Source: a bacterium
GTDB taxonomy: Bacteria; Arandabacterota; Arandabacteria; Arandabacterales; Arandabacteraceae
Direction: 5' to 3'
Assembly (NCBI GenBank): GCA_029933125.1
Contig: JAOZOU010000001.1
Location: forward strand, 1-64,000
Length of the DNA stretch: 64,000 nt
Made by a program: the position numbers and the translations under genes. The notes under the pieces are model-generated. The model was not told the DNA's origin. It saw nothing but the letters and a program-made list of their open reading frames with translations, and searched no databases. Each line of letters begins with the position of its first letter. Within the stretch, counting starts at the first letter, position 1. Shown here piece after piece: positions 26,234 to 36,820 of this stretch.

Positions 26234-26566
26234 ATGGAGTTACTCATCATATTCCTCTATGCAAGACATCACCTTGAGAAAATAGCCTCACTCCTTGTTG
26301 AGGTTGGTGTTACCGAAGCAACAATTACAGAAGGACAGGCACTTGGCCAATTCCTTGCTTTTGAGATTCCAATCTTTGCAGGTCTGAGGCAGCTGGTCGG
26401 CGAGAAGCGTCGCCATGCAACTACGATATTGGCTGTTGTTGAAAGCCCCGATGCTATTGAAAGCTTCATTAAGCTTCTGAGAGACGAAGGCATAGATTTT
26501 GGCGAAGCCGGAGTCGGAGTTTTGCTCTCGGTTCCCTTGAGCAAAGCCATACTGCCACAGGAATAA
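26234..26566 (+). CDS. PII-like signalling protein
   Basis: 110 aa alpha/beta pattern; EVGVTEATITEGQALGQFLAFEIPIFAGLRQLVGEKRRHATTILAVVESPDAIESFIKLL resembles divergent PII-like proteins. Confidence 0.55.
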   Translation: MELLIIFLYARHHLEKIASLLVEVGVTEATITEGQALGQFLAFEIPIFAGLRQLVGEKRRHATTILAVVESPDAIESFIKLLRDEGIDFGEAGVGVLLSVPLSKAILPQE

Positions 26567-26588
26567 ACGTAAGGCAGTTTGCCACATC

Positions 26589-26608
26589 AACCTTCCTGGA
26601 TCAAGGTT
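26589..26608. terminator. Hairpin between convergent genes
   Basis: AACCTT-CCTGGATC-AAGGTT perfect 6-bp stem between the 26566 (+) and 26610 (-) gene ends. Confidence 0.3.
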
Positions 26609-26609
26609 C

Positions 26610-27119
26610 TCACTTACTCTTTCCAACTTCTATAATGGTTTTTACAAAAGCCGGCAGATCATCCGGCATTCTCGATGTCACAAGATTGCCATCAACGACG
26701 ACCTCACTATCCTCGAAGTTCGCACCTGCATTCACAAGATCATCCCTGATAGCAAAGAATGACGTAACTCTTTTCCCACGCACTATCCCAGCGGAGATCA
26801 AAACCCAGCCACCGTGACAGATTGATCCAACCACACCTCCGGATTCATAGATCTCCCTTACAAACGAGTTTACTCTCGGATATCTTCTCAGAAAATCTGG
26901 TGCATAGCCGCCGGGAATCACAACGCCATCGAATTCACTTGCTTTAACATCTTCAACCGACACATCTTCTTCAATTGGATAACCGTACTTCCCCTTGTAA
27001 GATCCCTTACCCGTTCCAACCACAACAACCTCTATGCCCTCTTCCCTCAATCTTAGAATTGGATACCACACCTCCAGATCCTGATAGAGATCCTCAACCA
27101 GTACAGCAACCCGCTTCAT
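26610..27119 (-). CDS. DJ-1/PfpI family protein
   Basis: MKRVAVLVEDLYQDLEVWYPILRLREEG, DGVVIPGGYAPDFLRRYP, GSICHGGWVLISAGIVRGKRVTSF; start at 27119 with GGGGGGAATTGG upstream. Confidence 0.92.
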   Translation of the reverse strand: MKRVAVLVEDLYQDLEVWYPILRLREEGIEVVVVGTGKGSYKGKYGYPIEEDVSVEDVKASEFDGVVIPGGYAPDFLRRYPRVNSFVREIYESGGVVGSICHGGWVLISAGIVRGKRVTSFFAIRDDLVNAGANFEDSEVVVDGNLVTSRMPDDLPAFVKTIIEVGKSK

Positions 27120-27222
27120 TCCAATTCCCCCCTGATGAGAAGCCCAAAACTCGCGACAAACACTCACGCTCGCCTCGCCAAACCCAGCTGCCCTCCGCTA
27201 TCCCATTTTTGGCTCCAACCCT

Positions 27223-30200
27223 CTATTTGTGACTTTTATCAGGATAAGGCGGTAAGGGTGGCTCTTCGAGAGGTTCCTTTTCAAGCAGGCTGTTAAGATA
27301 GGCAACAGCTTTTTCCAGCTGGGTATCATGCCCCCTGATAACATCGCCGGGAAGATTGTCAACCTCAACGTCAGGCACAGCTCCCCAATTCTCAAGTGTC
27401 CAACCCCCCTCTGCTTCCCACCAGGCAAACTCTGGTATGGTCATCATTCCACCATCGACGAATGGCTTGTCCATGCGGATGCCGACGACACCTCCCCAGG
27501 TGCGCGTGCCAATTACGGTTCCGAGGTTAGCAAGCTTGAAGGCTCGCGTGAAGATGTCGCCATCAGAACCTGCATGAGCGTTACAAAGAGCTACCATGTG
27601 AGCTCTCATACCCTCCTCGGGGTAAGGGTAGGGTTTACCCTTGCGGGCCTTACCATAGGCGAGCACTTCGATCGAAATACGTTCGAGAATAAGTTCGGAG
27701 ACAAAACCGCCACCATTGTAGCGAACATCAATTATCAAGCCTGGCTTTTCGATCTGGGGATAGAAGGTGCGTTGAAATTCAACCAATCCAGCTGTTCCCA
27801 TGTTTGGAAGATGGATGTAGCCTATCTTTCCACCGCTTGCTTCATCTACAAAGCGCCGATTTCCCCTAACCCAATCGAGATATCTGAGGTCGGCTTCGTC
27901 GTCAATGGTTTTCACAATAAGGTCCCTCGCTCCAGTCATTGTCGGCCTGTCATTGACGGTCAGCAAGACCTCCTCATCAGCTAGATTGACAAACGCCGAA
28001 TAGAAATTGGTCGCTGTATCAAGGGGAGTTCCGTTTACTGCAAGGATGTAATCTCCCTTCTTAACCCCTACATGGCTCAATGTAAGAGGTGAATAGGCTT
28101 CAGGGCTTGAAGATTCCTCTTCATAGATCTTGGCTATGCGATAACGTCCAGTGCTTTCCTCCGCAACAACGTCGATGCCCAGCAAACCGACAGGTGTTCT
28201 TTCGGGGCGACCAAGGTCACCACCCCAGATGTAAGTATGGGAGGTGGCTAGCTCCCCGATCATCTGGCCAATCAAATCATGGAGTTCATAGCGCGTTGCA
28301 ATCTTGGGAAAGATCTTCTCATACTTAGCCTTTACTCCAGCCCAATCCATCTTCGCCATGTCAGGTGCCCAGTAGAAGTCTCTCTGAAGCCGCCATGCTT
28401 CGTTGAAAATCTGACGCCATTCCTCCCTCGGCTTAAGACGGATGTGCCATCTAGAAAGATCAATCTTCTCCTTCTCATCATTCTCAGTCGCTTTCTTTCC
28501 GGCATCGACTACATAGAAGTTATCTCTCCTGCGGTAGAGAATCTTCTTACCATCAGCTGAGAGGCGATAGGAATTGATTCCTGAAAGAATCACTTCGTCT
28601 TTTTTCCCTTCAAGGTCAAACATGTGAACACTGTGCATTGGCTTGCGCTCACTGCCCCTTCGCCCACCTTCCTTCATTCCGATAGAAGGACGCGATCTGT
28701 AATATATCTTTCCCTTGGCTGCCGTAAGCAGGTCGTAGTGGCCAGCCTCAACCGGAAATTCAACAACTCTATCGGAAAGCCCTTCAAAATCTATCTTAAC
28801 CTCAACCTTCTCTTGCTCGGTTTCCTCTTCCTTCTTCTCTGACTCCATCTCCTCGGGTTCCTTAGGGAAGAATGGGGATTTGACTCCCTTCTGAAGCATT
28901 ACAAGATAGGGCTTTGTGGTCTTATCTATTATTGCTGTGAAAGCGATCCGGCCAAGAAGAGGATTGATCGTTCTGTCGGATAGGAAATAGAGATACTTAC
29001 CCTCAGGATCCCAAACAGGATTTGTATCATTGGTGAAATGGTCGGTCACACGATGGACTCGACCAGTAACGGTGTCATAGATAAAGATTGAATTGAAGTG
29101 GTGATCATCGGGTTTGTCGTAGGCAAGGTAACGACTATCCGGCGACCATGAATACCTCCTTATCTCCCAGTAGTCACTGCTGTCTGCTCGAGTGATCTTT
29201 CCAGTTTCACGATCCACGATGTAGATCGTCTGTGAGCCATCTGAATAAGCGATCTTCTTGCCATCAGGTGACCAGACAGGCGGATATTTCCAGCCCTGTG
29301 TTCCACGGGTGATCTGCTCTGGCTTCTTCTTGAAAATATCTACAACATAGATTTCATCCTCACCTGTTGCATCTGAGACGAAAAGTACAGATTTCCCATC
29401 GGGAGCCCATTTAGGAAATTTCTCACGGACACCAGAACGTGTTGTAAGGTAGATCAACCTGCCTTCCTTTGATGGGAAAAGGGCAAGCTCACCTCTTGCG
29501 CAGAAAGCAACCCTCCTGCCCTTGGGTGAGATTTCAAAATCCGTCAGATACTTAACCGGATCGACAAATCTTTCTCGTTCCTCCTGTCTGTCTGAAGGAA
29601 CGATTATGTCAACGTTATGATAGTTGCCCGATGCTATGTCAAAGAGCCATATATCTCCAGCATGATGATATACGATTCTTCCACCACCGATAGATGGCCA
29701 TCTGACATCATAATCATCATGGAAAGTATGTTGCTTAAGATCGCTTCCATCCGGTTTCATGCTGAAAATGTTCATTGTGCCTGTGCGGTCTGAAATGAAA
29801 TAGATGCGACCGTCATACCACATTGGGAAAGCATCCGTTCCCTCAAAGTCGGTGAGCTTGTTAAATTCCAGAGTCTTAAGATCGCCAAACCAGATATCCT
29901 GTGCCAAACCGCCCTTATATCTTTTCCACGTTCGGAATTCCCTTGAATATCGATTAAAGGCAATGTGCCTGCCATCGGGTACGAAGCTTATCAAGGAAAC
30001 CTCACCAAGATTAAGATCCCTGGGGAAGCCACCATCTTTGGATACAGCAAAGACCTTGTAGGTGTAATTTGGAGAAGTGCGCGCCGATCTAAAGATGATG
30101 CTATCACCATCAGCAGACCAGGCGAGCACATAGTCGGACCATGGATGGTAGGTTAGGCGTTTTACCTCACCACCAGATGCTGGAATTACATAAACATCAT

Positions 30201-30447
30201 TACCTCCCTTGTCATATTCACCGGTGAAAGCCACATACTCACCATCAGGTGAGAACTTAGCCATATATTCAAGTCCTTTAGCGGCTGTCAATTTTGTGGC
30301 AACGCCTCCTTGCGCAGGAACTGTCCAGAGATCACCTTCGCAAGTGAAGACAATTGTATTCCCATTTATGTCAGGGAAGTTGAGATACTCTGCATGAGCA
30401 GCAGTGACAAGAGACGCTAAGGCCAAAAAGACAAACAGCAAGCGCAT
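27223..30447 (-). CDS. Tricorn-type S41 protease homologue
   Basis: N-terminal WD40/TolB-like propellers, central PDZ (GVKKGDYILAVNGTPLDT), S41 core IDVRYNGGGFVSELILERIS, NAHAGSDGDIFTRAFK. Confidence 0.92.
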   Translation of the reverse strand: MRLLFVFLALASLVTAAHAEYLNFPDINGNTIVFTCEGDLWTVPAQGGVATKLTAAKGLEYMAKFSPDGEYVAFTGEYDKGGNDVYVIPASGGEVKRLTYHPWSDYVLAWSADGDSIIFRSARTSPNYTYKVFAVSKDGGFPRDLNLGEVSLISFVPDGRHIAFNRYSREFRTWKRYKGGLAQDIWFGDLKTLEFNKLTDFEGTDAFPMWYDGRIYFISDRTGTMNIFSMKPDGSDLKQHTFHDDYDVRWPSIGGGRIVYHHAGDIWLFDIASGNYHNVDIIVPSDRQEERERFVDPVKYLTDFEISPKGRRVAFCARGELALFPSKEGRLIYLTTRSGVREKFPKWAPDGKSVLFVSDATGEDEIYVVDIFKKKPEQITRGTQGWKYPPVWSPDGKKIAYSDGSQTIYIVDRETGKITRADSSDYWEIRRYSWSPDSRYLAYDKPDDHHFNSIFIYDTVTGRVHRVTDHFTNDTNPVWDPEGKYLYFLSDRTINPLLGRIAFTAIIDKTTKPYLVMLQKGVKSPFFPKEPEEMESEKKEEETEQEKVEVKIDFEGLSDRVVEFPVEAGHYDLLTAAKGKIYYRSRPSIGMKEGGRRGSERKPMHSVHMFDLEGKKDEVILSGINSYRLSADGKKILYRRRDNFYVVDAGKKATENDEKEKIDLSRWHIRLKPREEWRQIFNEAWRLQRDFYWAPDMAKMDWAGVKAKYEKIFPKIATRYELHDLIGQMIGELATSHTYIWGGDLGRPERTPVGLLGIDVVAEESTGRYRIAKIYEEESSSPEAYSPLTLSHVGVKKGDYILAVNGTPLDTATNFYSAFVNLADEEVLLTVNDRPTMTGARDLIVKTIDDEADLRYLDWVRGNRRFVDEASGGKIGYIHLPNMGTAGLVEFQRTFYPQIEKPGLIIDVRYNGGGFVSELILERISIEVLAYGKARKGKPYPYPEEGMRAHMVALCNAHAGSDGDIFTRAFKLANLGTVIGTRTWGGVVGIRMDKPFVDGGMMTIPEFAWWEAEGGWTLENWGAVPDVEVDNLPGDVIRGHDTQLEKAVAYLNSLLEKEPLEEPPLPPYPDKSHK

Positions 30448-30533
30448 TCTGGTCCTCCTTTCCTAGATCGAGATTTCCATGATCCTTCCTCTTAGCGATC
30501 ATACAGGGGAAAACCGCACCTGGTAAGGCATGT

Positions 30534-31550
30534 CTAGTGAGTGGCCGTATAATCAGTCACCCTAATCTTGCCGGCTACAATATCCTTCTTTATCTTCTCA
30601 ATGCGTTCGATGACACTCTTAGGTATCAAATCCTTATTGTATTCGTCAAGAGCATATCCCACTCCATTGACATCAAGCCCATAGACGTGTATACCGCCAG
30701 AAAACTTACCCTCGACGACATCCTTTATTATCTCATAAACAGCAACGTCTACACGCTTGAGCATACTTGTAAGAACATGACCAGGTGCCATGTAGTTCTG
30801 ATTGGCATCCACACCTATTGCATAGAGACCGCGTTCCTGTGCCGCATCTATAACTCCATTTCCTGTTGAGCCCGCTGCCTGAAAGATTATGTCGGCTCCG
30901 CGATCGAATTGACTCAAAGCAAGGCTCTTGCCTCTGACAGGATCGTGGAACGCCTCAGGACCTGAACCTGCATATGCTACGATGACGTCAGCATCCGGAT
31001 TGACATAATGAACCCCTTCAGTGTATCCGACCTCGAATTTGTGAATCAGGGGGATGTCCATGCCTCCGATGAAACCAACCTTACCGGTCTTGGTCATGAG
31101 TCCTGCTATCGCACCCACAAGAAATGAACCCTCATGTTCCTTGAAAACAAGCGATGCAACATTAGGGCGTTCAACCACCGCATCTATTATCGCAAACTTG
31201 GTATTTGGGAATTCCTTGGCAACGCGGTCGAGAGCATCCCTCATTAAAAAACCAACGGCGATAACAAGATCGAAACCCTGCTCAGCATATTGTCTGAGAT
31301 ATTTCTCATCCTCAGCCATCTGTTCAGGCTGACCATAGATAGGCTGGATCTTGAGCTCATCCTTCGCTCGCATAAGCCCCCTGTAAGCTGAATCATTGAA
31401 AGATTTATCGCCCAGTCCACCAACGGAAAGCACAAGTCCAACCCTTATCGAGGAAGTCTGAGGAGGCTTTTCCTTCCTAGAGCAGCCACCCAGCGCAATT
31501 ACAAAGGCAAGAAACAAGATACTCGCTCTGAGCAAGGCCATCCACCTCAC
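30534..31550 (-). CDS. BMP family ABC substrate-binding lipoprotein (nucleoside-type, PnrA/NupN-like)
   Basis: Lipobox LGGCSRKE; VGLVLSVGGLGDKSFNDSAYRGL; IIFQAAGSTGNGVIDAAQERGLYAIGVDANQ. Confidence 0.92.
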   Translation of the reverse strand: MRWMALLRASILFLAFVIALGGCSRKEKPPQTSSIRVGLVLSVGGLGDKSFNDSAYRGLMRAKDELKIQPIYGQPEQMAEDEKYLRQYAEQGFDLVIAVGFLMRDALDRVAKEFPNTKFAIIDAVVERPNVASLVFKEHEGSFLVGAIAGLMTKTGKVGFIGGMDIPLIHKFEVGYTEGVHYVNPDADVIVAYAGSGPEAFHDPVRGKSLALSQFDRGADIIFQAAGSTGNGVIDAAQERGLYAIGVDANQNYMAPGHVLTSMLKRVDVAVYEIIKDVVEGKFSGGIHVYGLDVNGVGYALDEYNKDLIPKSVIERIEKIKKDIVAGKIRVTDYTATH

Positions 31551-33259
31551 TTTACGAAAACATCAACAAACTTGAATTCACGAACGTCGAATAGTCCAAG
31601 ATCAGTGAGTTTGATGTCGGGAACAACTGCTAAAGTAACAAACGAAAGTGCCATGAATGGATCACTTATCGTCACACCGAGGCTATGCGCAACATCATCT
31701 AGCTTTTCCAGATCATCCTTGACCTTACTCATTGGCTCTTCTGACATCAAACCTGCGACCGGAAGAGGAACCCGAGCCATGACTTTACCATCACAAACAA
31801 TCGTAAGACCACCCTTCATACGACATATGTCGATGACCGCTTCGAGCATATCCTCATCATTCGTTCCAGCAACAACGATGTTGTGGGAATCATGTGAAAC
31901 ACTCGATGCCATAGCCCCTCGCTTAAGCCCCAACCCCTTGAGAAAGCCCTTTCCGATGTTATCTGAAGCATGATGTCTTTCAACCACTGCGACTTTGATG
32001 AGATCTCTCTCTGGGTCACTAACCGCTAAGCCACCAGCAACCTTCGCCTCAGCCACAACCTCCTTTGTCTTTATCTGCTTGGGTTGAATTTCAATTGCCC
32101 TGATCTTGCTTCCTTTCGCAGGGATTTTGAAATCATCAAGAGTGAGAAACTTCACATTGACCGAACTCCTCAAGTTTATCTTTGGTGGAGTAACCTCCAG
32201 CGGCAGGAGCTCGCCATCCTTGGCAACCAGCTTGCCTCGCTTAAACACCATCTCGACTTTAAAGTCATCGAGATTGTCAAGTACCAGGATATCTGCAATG
32301 AAGCCCGGCGCAATTGCCCCAAGATTGTCGAGCTTGAAGTATTCAGCACAATTCACAGTTGCCAGTCTTATGGCTGAGACGGGTTTGATACCATTGGCAA
32401 TCGTTGTGCGCACCATAAAGTCGATGTGACCCTCTTCGAGGATATCCTTCGGATGGCGGTCGTCAGTTACAAAAAAGCACCTGTGAATGTTGTCAGGGGT
32501 GATGATGGGCAAAAGGTCGCGTAGATTCTTGGTTAGCGAACCTTCCCGCAACATAACATACATCCCGAGTCTAAGCTTCTCTCTGGCCTCATCCACACTT
32601 GTCGCCTCGTGATCGCTCTTGACCCCTGCCGCTACATATGCACAAAGATCACGTCCTGTGAGATCAGGAGCATGCCCATCAACCCTCTTCTCGTTTGCCA
32701 TAGTGATTTTATCCAGAAGGTCCTGATCAAGTCCAAGCACACCGGGATAATTCATAACTTCCCCGATGCCGAGGACCCACTTCTCGGTAAGGAGGGGATA
32801 AAGATCAAATCCCTTAAGACTCGAACCGCTGGTTTCAAACTCAGTGGCTGGCACACAAGAGGGAAGCATGAGGAAGACATTTAAGGGATTGAATTTGCTC
32901 GATCTCAGCATGTACTGTATTCCCTCAAGACCGAAGACGTTGGCTATCTCGTGAGGATCAATAACTACAGACGTAGTACCTCTGGGCACAACAGCTCGGG
33001 CAAACTCCCGCACCTCCACCATTGAGCTCTCTATATGCACATGACCATCTATAAAGCCCGGTGATAGGAATTTACCGCTGAGGTCAATCTCCTCCTTGCC
33101 TCGATAGTCACCAATCCCGACGACCAGACCGCCAAAGATAGCCACATCAGCGGGATAGATCTCGCCTGAAAGGACATTGACAAGTTGAGCTCCTTTAAGA
33201 ACGAGATCACAAGGTTTCCTGCCCCTCGCAACTTCAATTATCTCTCCAAGCCCAGCCAT
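31547..33259 (-). CDS. ade: Adenine deaminase
   Basis: DLVLKGAQLVNVLSGEIYPADVAI, SPGFIDGHVHIESSMVEVREFARAVVPRGTTSVVIDPHEIANV, SSVSHDSHNIVVAGTNDEDML. Confidence 0.95.
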   Translation of the reverse strand: MAGLGEIIEVARGRKPCDLVLKGAQLVNVLSGEIYPADVAIFGGLVVGIGDYRGKEEIDLSGKFLSPGFIDGHVHIESSMVEVREFARAVVPRGTTSVVIDPHEIANVFGLEGIQYMLRSSKFNPLNVFLMLPSCVPATEFETSGSSLKGFDLYPLLTEKWVLGIGEVMNYPGVLGLDQDLLDKITMANEKRVDGHAPDLTGRDLCAYVAAGVKSDHEATSVDEAREKLRLGMYVMLREGSLTKNLRDLLPIITPDNIHRCFFVTDDRHPKDILEEGHIDFMVRTTIANGIKPVSAIRLATVNCAEYFKLDNLGAIAPGFIADILVLDNLDDFKVEMVFKRGKLVAKDGELLPLEVTPPKINLRSSVNVKFLTLDDFKIPAKGSKIRAIEIQPKQIKTKEVVAEAKVAGGLAVSDPERDLIKVAVVERHHASDNIGKGFLKGLGLKRGAMASSVSHDSHNIVVAGTNDEDMLEAVIDICRMKGGLTIVCDGKVMARVPLPVAGLMSEEPMSKVKDDLEKLDDVAHSLGVTISDPFMALSFVTLAVVPDIKLTDLGLFDVREFKFVDVFVK

Positions 33260-33274
33260 CGAACGCTCCTTAGT

Positions 33275-34231
33275 TTAGGCTACCAGGCGTGTGCATCTTC
33301 TTCCCTGAACAGCCTCATAGAGGAGATGCGGAAGGGTTATAATCACCTCTTCACCACCATTCTCGAGGAATTCAATTGCAGCCTCTATTTTTGGTCCCAT
33401 GCTGCCAGGTGGGAACTGCCCTTCGGCAAGGTAGCGTTTGGCTTCCTCTATCGTCAATTTGTCAAGATCCTTCTGGTTTGGCTTGCCATAATTGAGAGCA
33501 ACCTTCTCAACCTGCGTGAGGATAACAAGTACCTGAGCCCTGAGCTGGCGTGCAAGCACACTCGAGGCTCTATCCTTGTCGATGACTGCTTCGACACCTC
33601 TCAGGTCGCCACTCTTATCCCTCACAACCGGGATGCCACCCCCGCCAACAGCAATCACAATCGCCCCGGAATCAATTGCCTTCTCTATCCCTCGCCACTC
33701 AACGATCTCAAGAGGTTTGGGTGAAGGAACAACCCGCCGGTAACCACGTCCACAATCCTCTATTATCACCCAGCCCTTTTCCCTCGAAATTCTTTCTGCC
33801 TCATCACGTGTATAGAAGGGACCGATGGGTTTGGTTGGATTCTCAAAAGCTGGATCATTCTCATCCACAACAACCTGGGTGATTATTGTGAAGACATCTT
33901 TGTCAATTTTCATCTGCCTGAGCTGGTTCTGGAGGACCTGCTGTATCATGTAGCCTATTCCTCCTTCAGAATCAGCACCGCAGATGTCAAGAGGCATGGG
34001 AGGAATGATATCTTTTGCCATTTCATTCCTTATAAAGATGTTACCAACGACGGGCCCATTTCCATGAGTTATTGCAATCAGATGCCCCTCCTCGATAAGC
34101 TTCGCAACATGGACCATCGTTGATTTGGTTAGTTCATATTGCTCCTCAATTGTTCCTTGTTTGTTAACCGGAATGATAGAATTACCGCCAAGTGCAATTA
34201 CCATAGTCTTTGTACGCTGTTGCGATGTCAC
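33275..34231 (-). CDS. arcC: Carbamate kinase
   Basis: VIALGGNSIIPVNKQGT, ITHGNGPVVGNIF, VIAVGGGGIPVV, FPPGSMGPKIEAAIEFLENGGEEVIIT. Confidence 0.95.
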   Translation of the reverse strand: MTSQQRTKTMVIALGGNSIIPVNKQGTIEEQYELTKSTMVHVAKLIEEGHLIAITHGNGPVVGNIFIRNEMAKDIIPPMPLDICGADSEGGIGYMIQQVLQNQLRQMKIDKDVFTIITQVVVDENDPAFENPTKPIGPFYTRDEAERISREKGWVIIEDCGRGYRRVVPSPKPLEIVEWRGIEKAIDSGAIVIAVGGGGIPVVRDKSGDLRGVEAVIDKDRASSVLARQLRAQVLVILTQVEKVALNYGKPNQKDLDKLTIEEAKRYLAEGQFPPGSMGPKIEAAIEFLENGGEEVIITLPHLLYEAVQGRRCTRLVA

Positions 34232-35574
34232 TTGCTCTTCCTCCTTCGCTCAGCCAACATAGCCCGCCACCGATCCAGACGAGCCTTTATCTTCGCTTCG
34301 TAGCCTCTGTTGGTAGGCTCATAGTATACCCTATCTTTAAGAGCCGCAGGTAGGTAGTCCTGATCAACAAGAGCATCCTTATATTCATGTGGATACCTAT
34401 AACCAGCACCAAAACCGAGTTCTTTCATCAAGCGGGTTGGGGCATTCCTTATATGAAGAGGCACAGAGGGAGTGGGTTGTGAAATAACATCCTGCCGGGC
34501 CTTCTCATATGCTTTGTAAACCGCATTGCTTTTGGGAGCAGTAGCGAGATAGATAGCCGCCTGCGCAAGTGCAAGGTCGCCTTCGGGCATACCTATGAGT
34601 TTGACAGCCTCGGTGGCAGCAACAGCAACGACTAGTGCCTGGGGGTCAGCATTACCAATATCTTCAGAAGCAAATCTCACCATACGTCTCGCAATGTAAA
34701 GCGGATCTTCCCCAGCCTCCAGCATCCTCGCGAGCCAGTAAAGAGCTGCATCAGGATCGCTTCCCCTGAGGCTCTTATGCAAAGCTGATATTATATTGTA
34801 ATGTTCTTCACCCGTCTTGTCATAAAGAAGTGCCTTCTTCTGAAGTGCTCCTTCAATCGTCTCAAGGTCGATCCTGCGCAGCCCGTCTTCATCAGGTGTG
34901 GTGGCTGCAGCGGCCAGCTCAAGTGCATTGAGGACAACCCTGGCATCACCGTCAGCTTGGCGAATGGCATGGTTAAGAGCTTCATCTGAGATAACTACCT
35001 TCAATTTCCCAAGTCCTCTTTGCTCATCCCCAAGCGCTCGCATTGCTATCTTCTTGAGGTCGGCCTCCGAAAGTTTCTCAAGTGTCACAACACGTGAACG
35101 TGAAAGTAGAGCCGAGTTGACCTCAAATGAAGGATTCTCAGTTGTTGCGCCAATCAATATTATTGCTCCCCTCTCCACATGTGGTAGGAAGGCATCCTGC
35201 TGCGCTTTGTTGAAACGGTGAATCTCATCGACAAAAAGGATTGTCCGCTTCCCGTGGACCCTCATGTTCATCTCGGCTCGAGCAACAACTTCCCTTATCT
35301 CCTTGACACCAGATGTCACGGCACTGAAAGCGATAAAATCTGAGCCTGTAGATTTTGCAATCAGATGGGCAAGCGTTGTCTTGCCTGTACCGGGTGGCCC
35401 CCAGAAAATGATTGAATGAACCTCTCCCTTCTCAATAGCCCTGCGCAGAACAGAACCCTCTCCAACAATATGCTCCTGTCCGACAAATTCGTTGAAATCC
35501 CTTGGCCGCATACGGTCAGCAAGGGGCCTCTGGGGTGGATGTGCGGATTCCGAGTTAAAAAGATCTTCAGACAT
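34228..35574 (-). CDS. rarA: Replication-associated recombination protein A (AAA+ ATPase)
   Basis: RPLADRMRPRDFNEFVGQEHIVGEGSVLRRAIEKG, FWGPPGTGKTTLAHLIA, TENPSFEVNSALLSRSRV. Confidence 0.95.
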   Translation of the reverse strand: MSEDLFNSESAHPPQRPLADRMRPRDFNEFVGQEHIVGEGSVLRRAIEKGEVHSIIFWGPPGTGKTTLAHLIAKSTGSDFIAFSAVTSGVKEIREVVARAEMNMRVHGKRTILFVDEIHRFNKAQQDAFLPHVERGAIILIGATTENPSFEVNSALLSRSRVVTLEKLSEADLKKIAMRALGDEQRGLGKLKVVISDEALNHAIRQADGDARVVLNALELAAAATTPDEDGLRRIDLETIEGALQKKALLYDKTGEEHYNIISALHKSLRGSDPDAALYWLARMLEAGEDPLYIARRMVRFASEDIGNADPQALVVAVAATEAVKLIGMPEGDLALAQAAIYLATAPKSNAVYKAYEKARQDVISQPTPSVPLHIRNAPTRLMKELGFGAGYRYPHEYKDALVDQDYLPAALKDRVYYEPTNRGYEAKIKARLDRWRAMLAERRRKSK

Positions 35575-35623
35575 TTCTAATTCTTGGCCTCATTCCCAAA
35601 AACCACCTTGAGTCGCACGAAAC

Positions 35624-36820
35624 CTACATAGTGCAATATACATAAGGAAAAGCGGTATAGAAAGCTGTAGCACGCCACAGGTGATCAATTGGTATAGTTT
35701 CATTGGCAACATGAGCAAGTGCCTGCTCGCCGGGTCCAAAGCCAACTGTCGGAATTCCTGCCACGCCCCGTGAGTAGTTACCATCTGTTGAGAAAAGCCA
35801 CCTATCCACCCTGGGCTCATCGAAAAGACAGCTGAATGTCCTGACGGCCGCTTGCACCACCGCATCATCCTCCGGTGTAGACCAAGCAGGGAAGAATTTC
35901 TCCCTGCTTGCCACAAGGCCTGTATAGCTTTCGCCCTGGTAATGGGTGATGCTCACTGTAGCATCAGCAAATCTAGCTATCTCCTCGAGCTCGCGAATAA
36001 TGCTCTCTGAACTATCACCAGGAACGGTTCTTCGATCAACGAAGATTCTACAAACATCTGGTACGGTATTACGCGACGGCGACTTGGATTCGATCGATGT
36101 CACCACGGCCGAGCCTCTGCCTAAAAATGGATCACTTCGAAACCTCTCCTGCATCCACTCTATACTTCGAACTATCCGAGCCATTTTGTAGACAGCATTC
36201 TCCCCAGCCTCTGGCATGCTTCCGTGTGAAGCTCTGCCATGCGTCACAACTTCGATCTCAGCCCTTCCTCTATGGCCTCGCATGATGCAAAGGTCACTCG
36301 GCTCACCTATGAGGACACAATCAGGTCTTATGTTGTTTGACTTGAGAAAATGCTCAAGGGCGAGTCCTTCGCAGTCTTCCTCCTGCACACTTAAGAGAAC
36401 ATAAAGGGTGAAGGGCTTGGATTCGTCAAGTTCCGCGAGCAGCTTAAGCGCACCAATCATGCAAGCTGCACAGCCCTTATCATCCGAAGCTCCTCTACCA
36501 AAGATTCTGCCGCCATCAATACGACCTGAGAAAGGATCGAACTTCCAGACCAATGGATTGCCAATGCCCACGGTATCAAGATGGGAGTCATAAACGATAA
36601 CCTTTGCCCCATTCCCGCATCTGGCAACCACACTTCCCATCGAATCCAGACCAACCCCTTCAATTCCTATAGCCTGAAGCTCGCTCTCAACAAACTTGGC
36701 AATCTCCCCCTCCTGCCTACTCATGCTCGGAATCTGAATGAGGTGCTGAAGCAGGGATACTACATATTGTTGTTCCTCCTTAGCTTTTTCTAGCACACCT
36801 GAAGCAATGTTCTCATTCAT
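35624..36820 (-). CDS. ygeY: M20-family hydrolase, YgeY-like (selenium-metabolism-linked)
   Basis: DSHLDTVGIGNPLVWKFDPFSGRIDGGRIFGRGASDDKGCAACMIGALK; GRASHGSMPEAGENAVYKM; locus context. Confidence 0.85.
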   Translation of the reverse strand: MNENIASGVLEKAKEEQQYVVSLLQHLIQIPSMSRQEGEIAKFVESELQAIGIEGVGLDSMGSVVARCGNGAKVIVYDSHLDTVGIGNPLVWKFDPFSGRIDGGRIFGRGASDDKGCAACMIGALKLLAELDESKPFTLYVLLSVQEEDCEGLALEHFLKSNNIRPDCVLIGEPSDLCIMRGHRGRAEIEVVTHGRASHGSMPEAGENAVYKMARIVRSIEWMQERFRSDPFLGRGSAVVTSIESKSPSRNTVPDVCRIFVDRRTVPGDSSESIIRELEEIARFADATVSITHYQGESYTGLVASREKFFPAWSTPEDDAVVQAAVRTFSCLFDEPRVDRWLFSTDGNYSRGVAGIPTVGFGPGEQALAHVANETIPIDHLWRATAFYTAFPYVYCTM

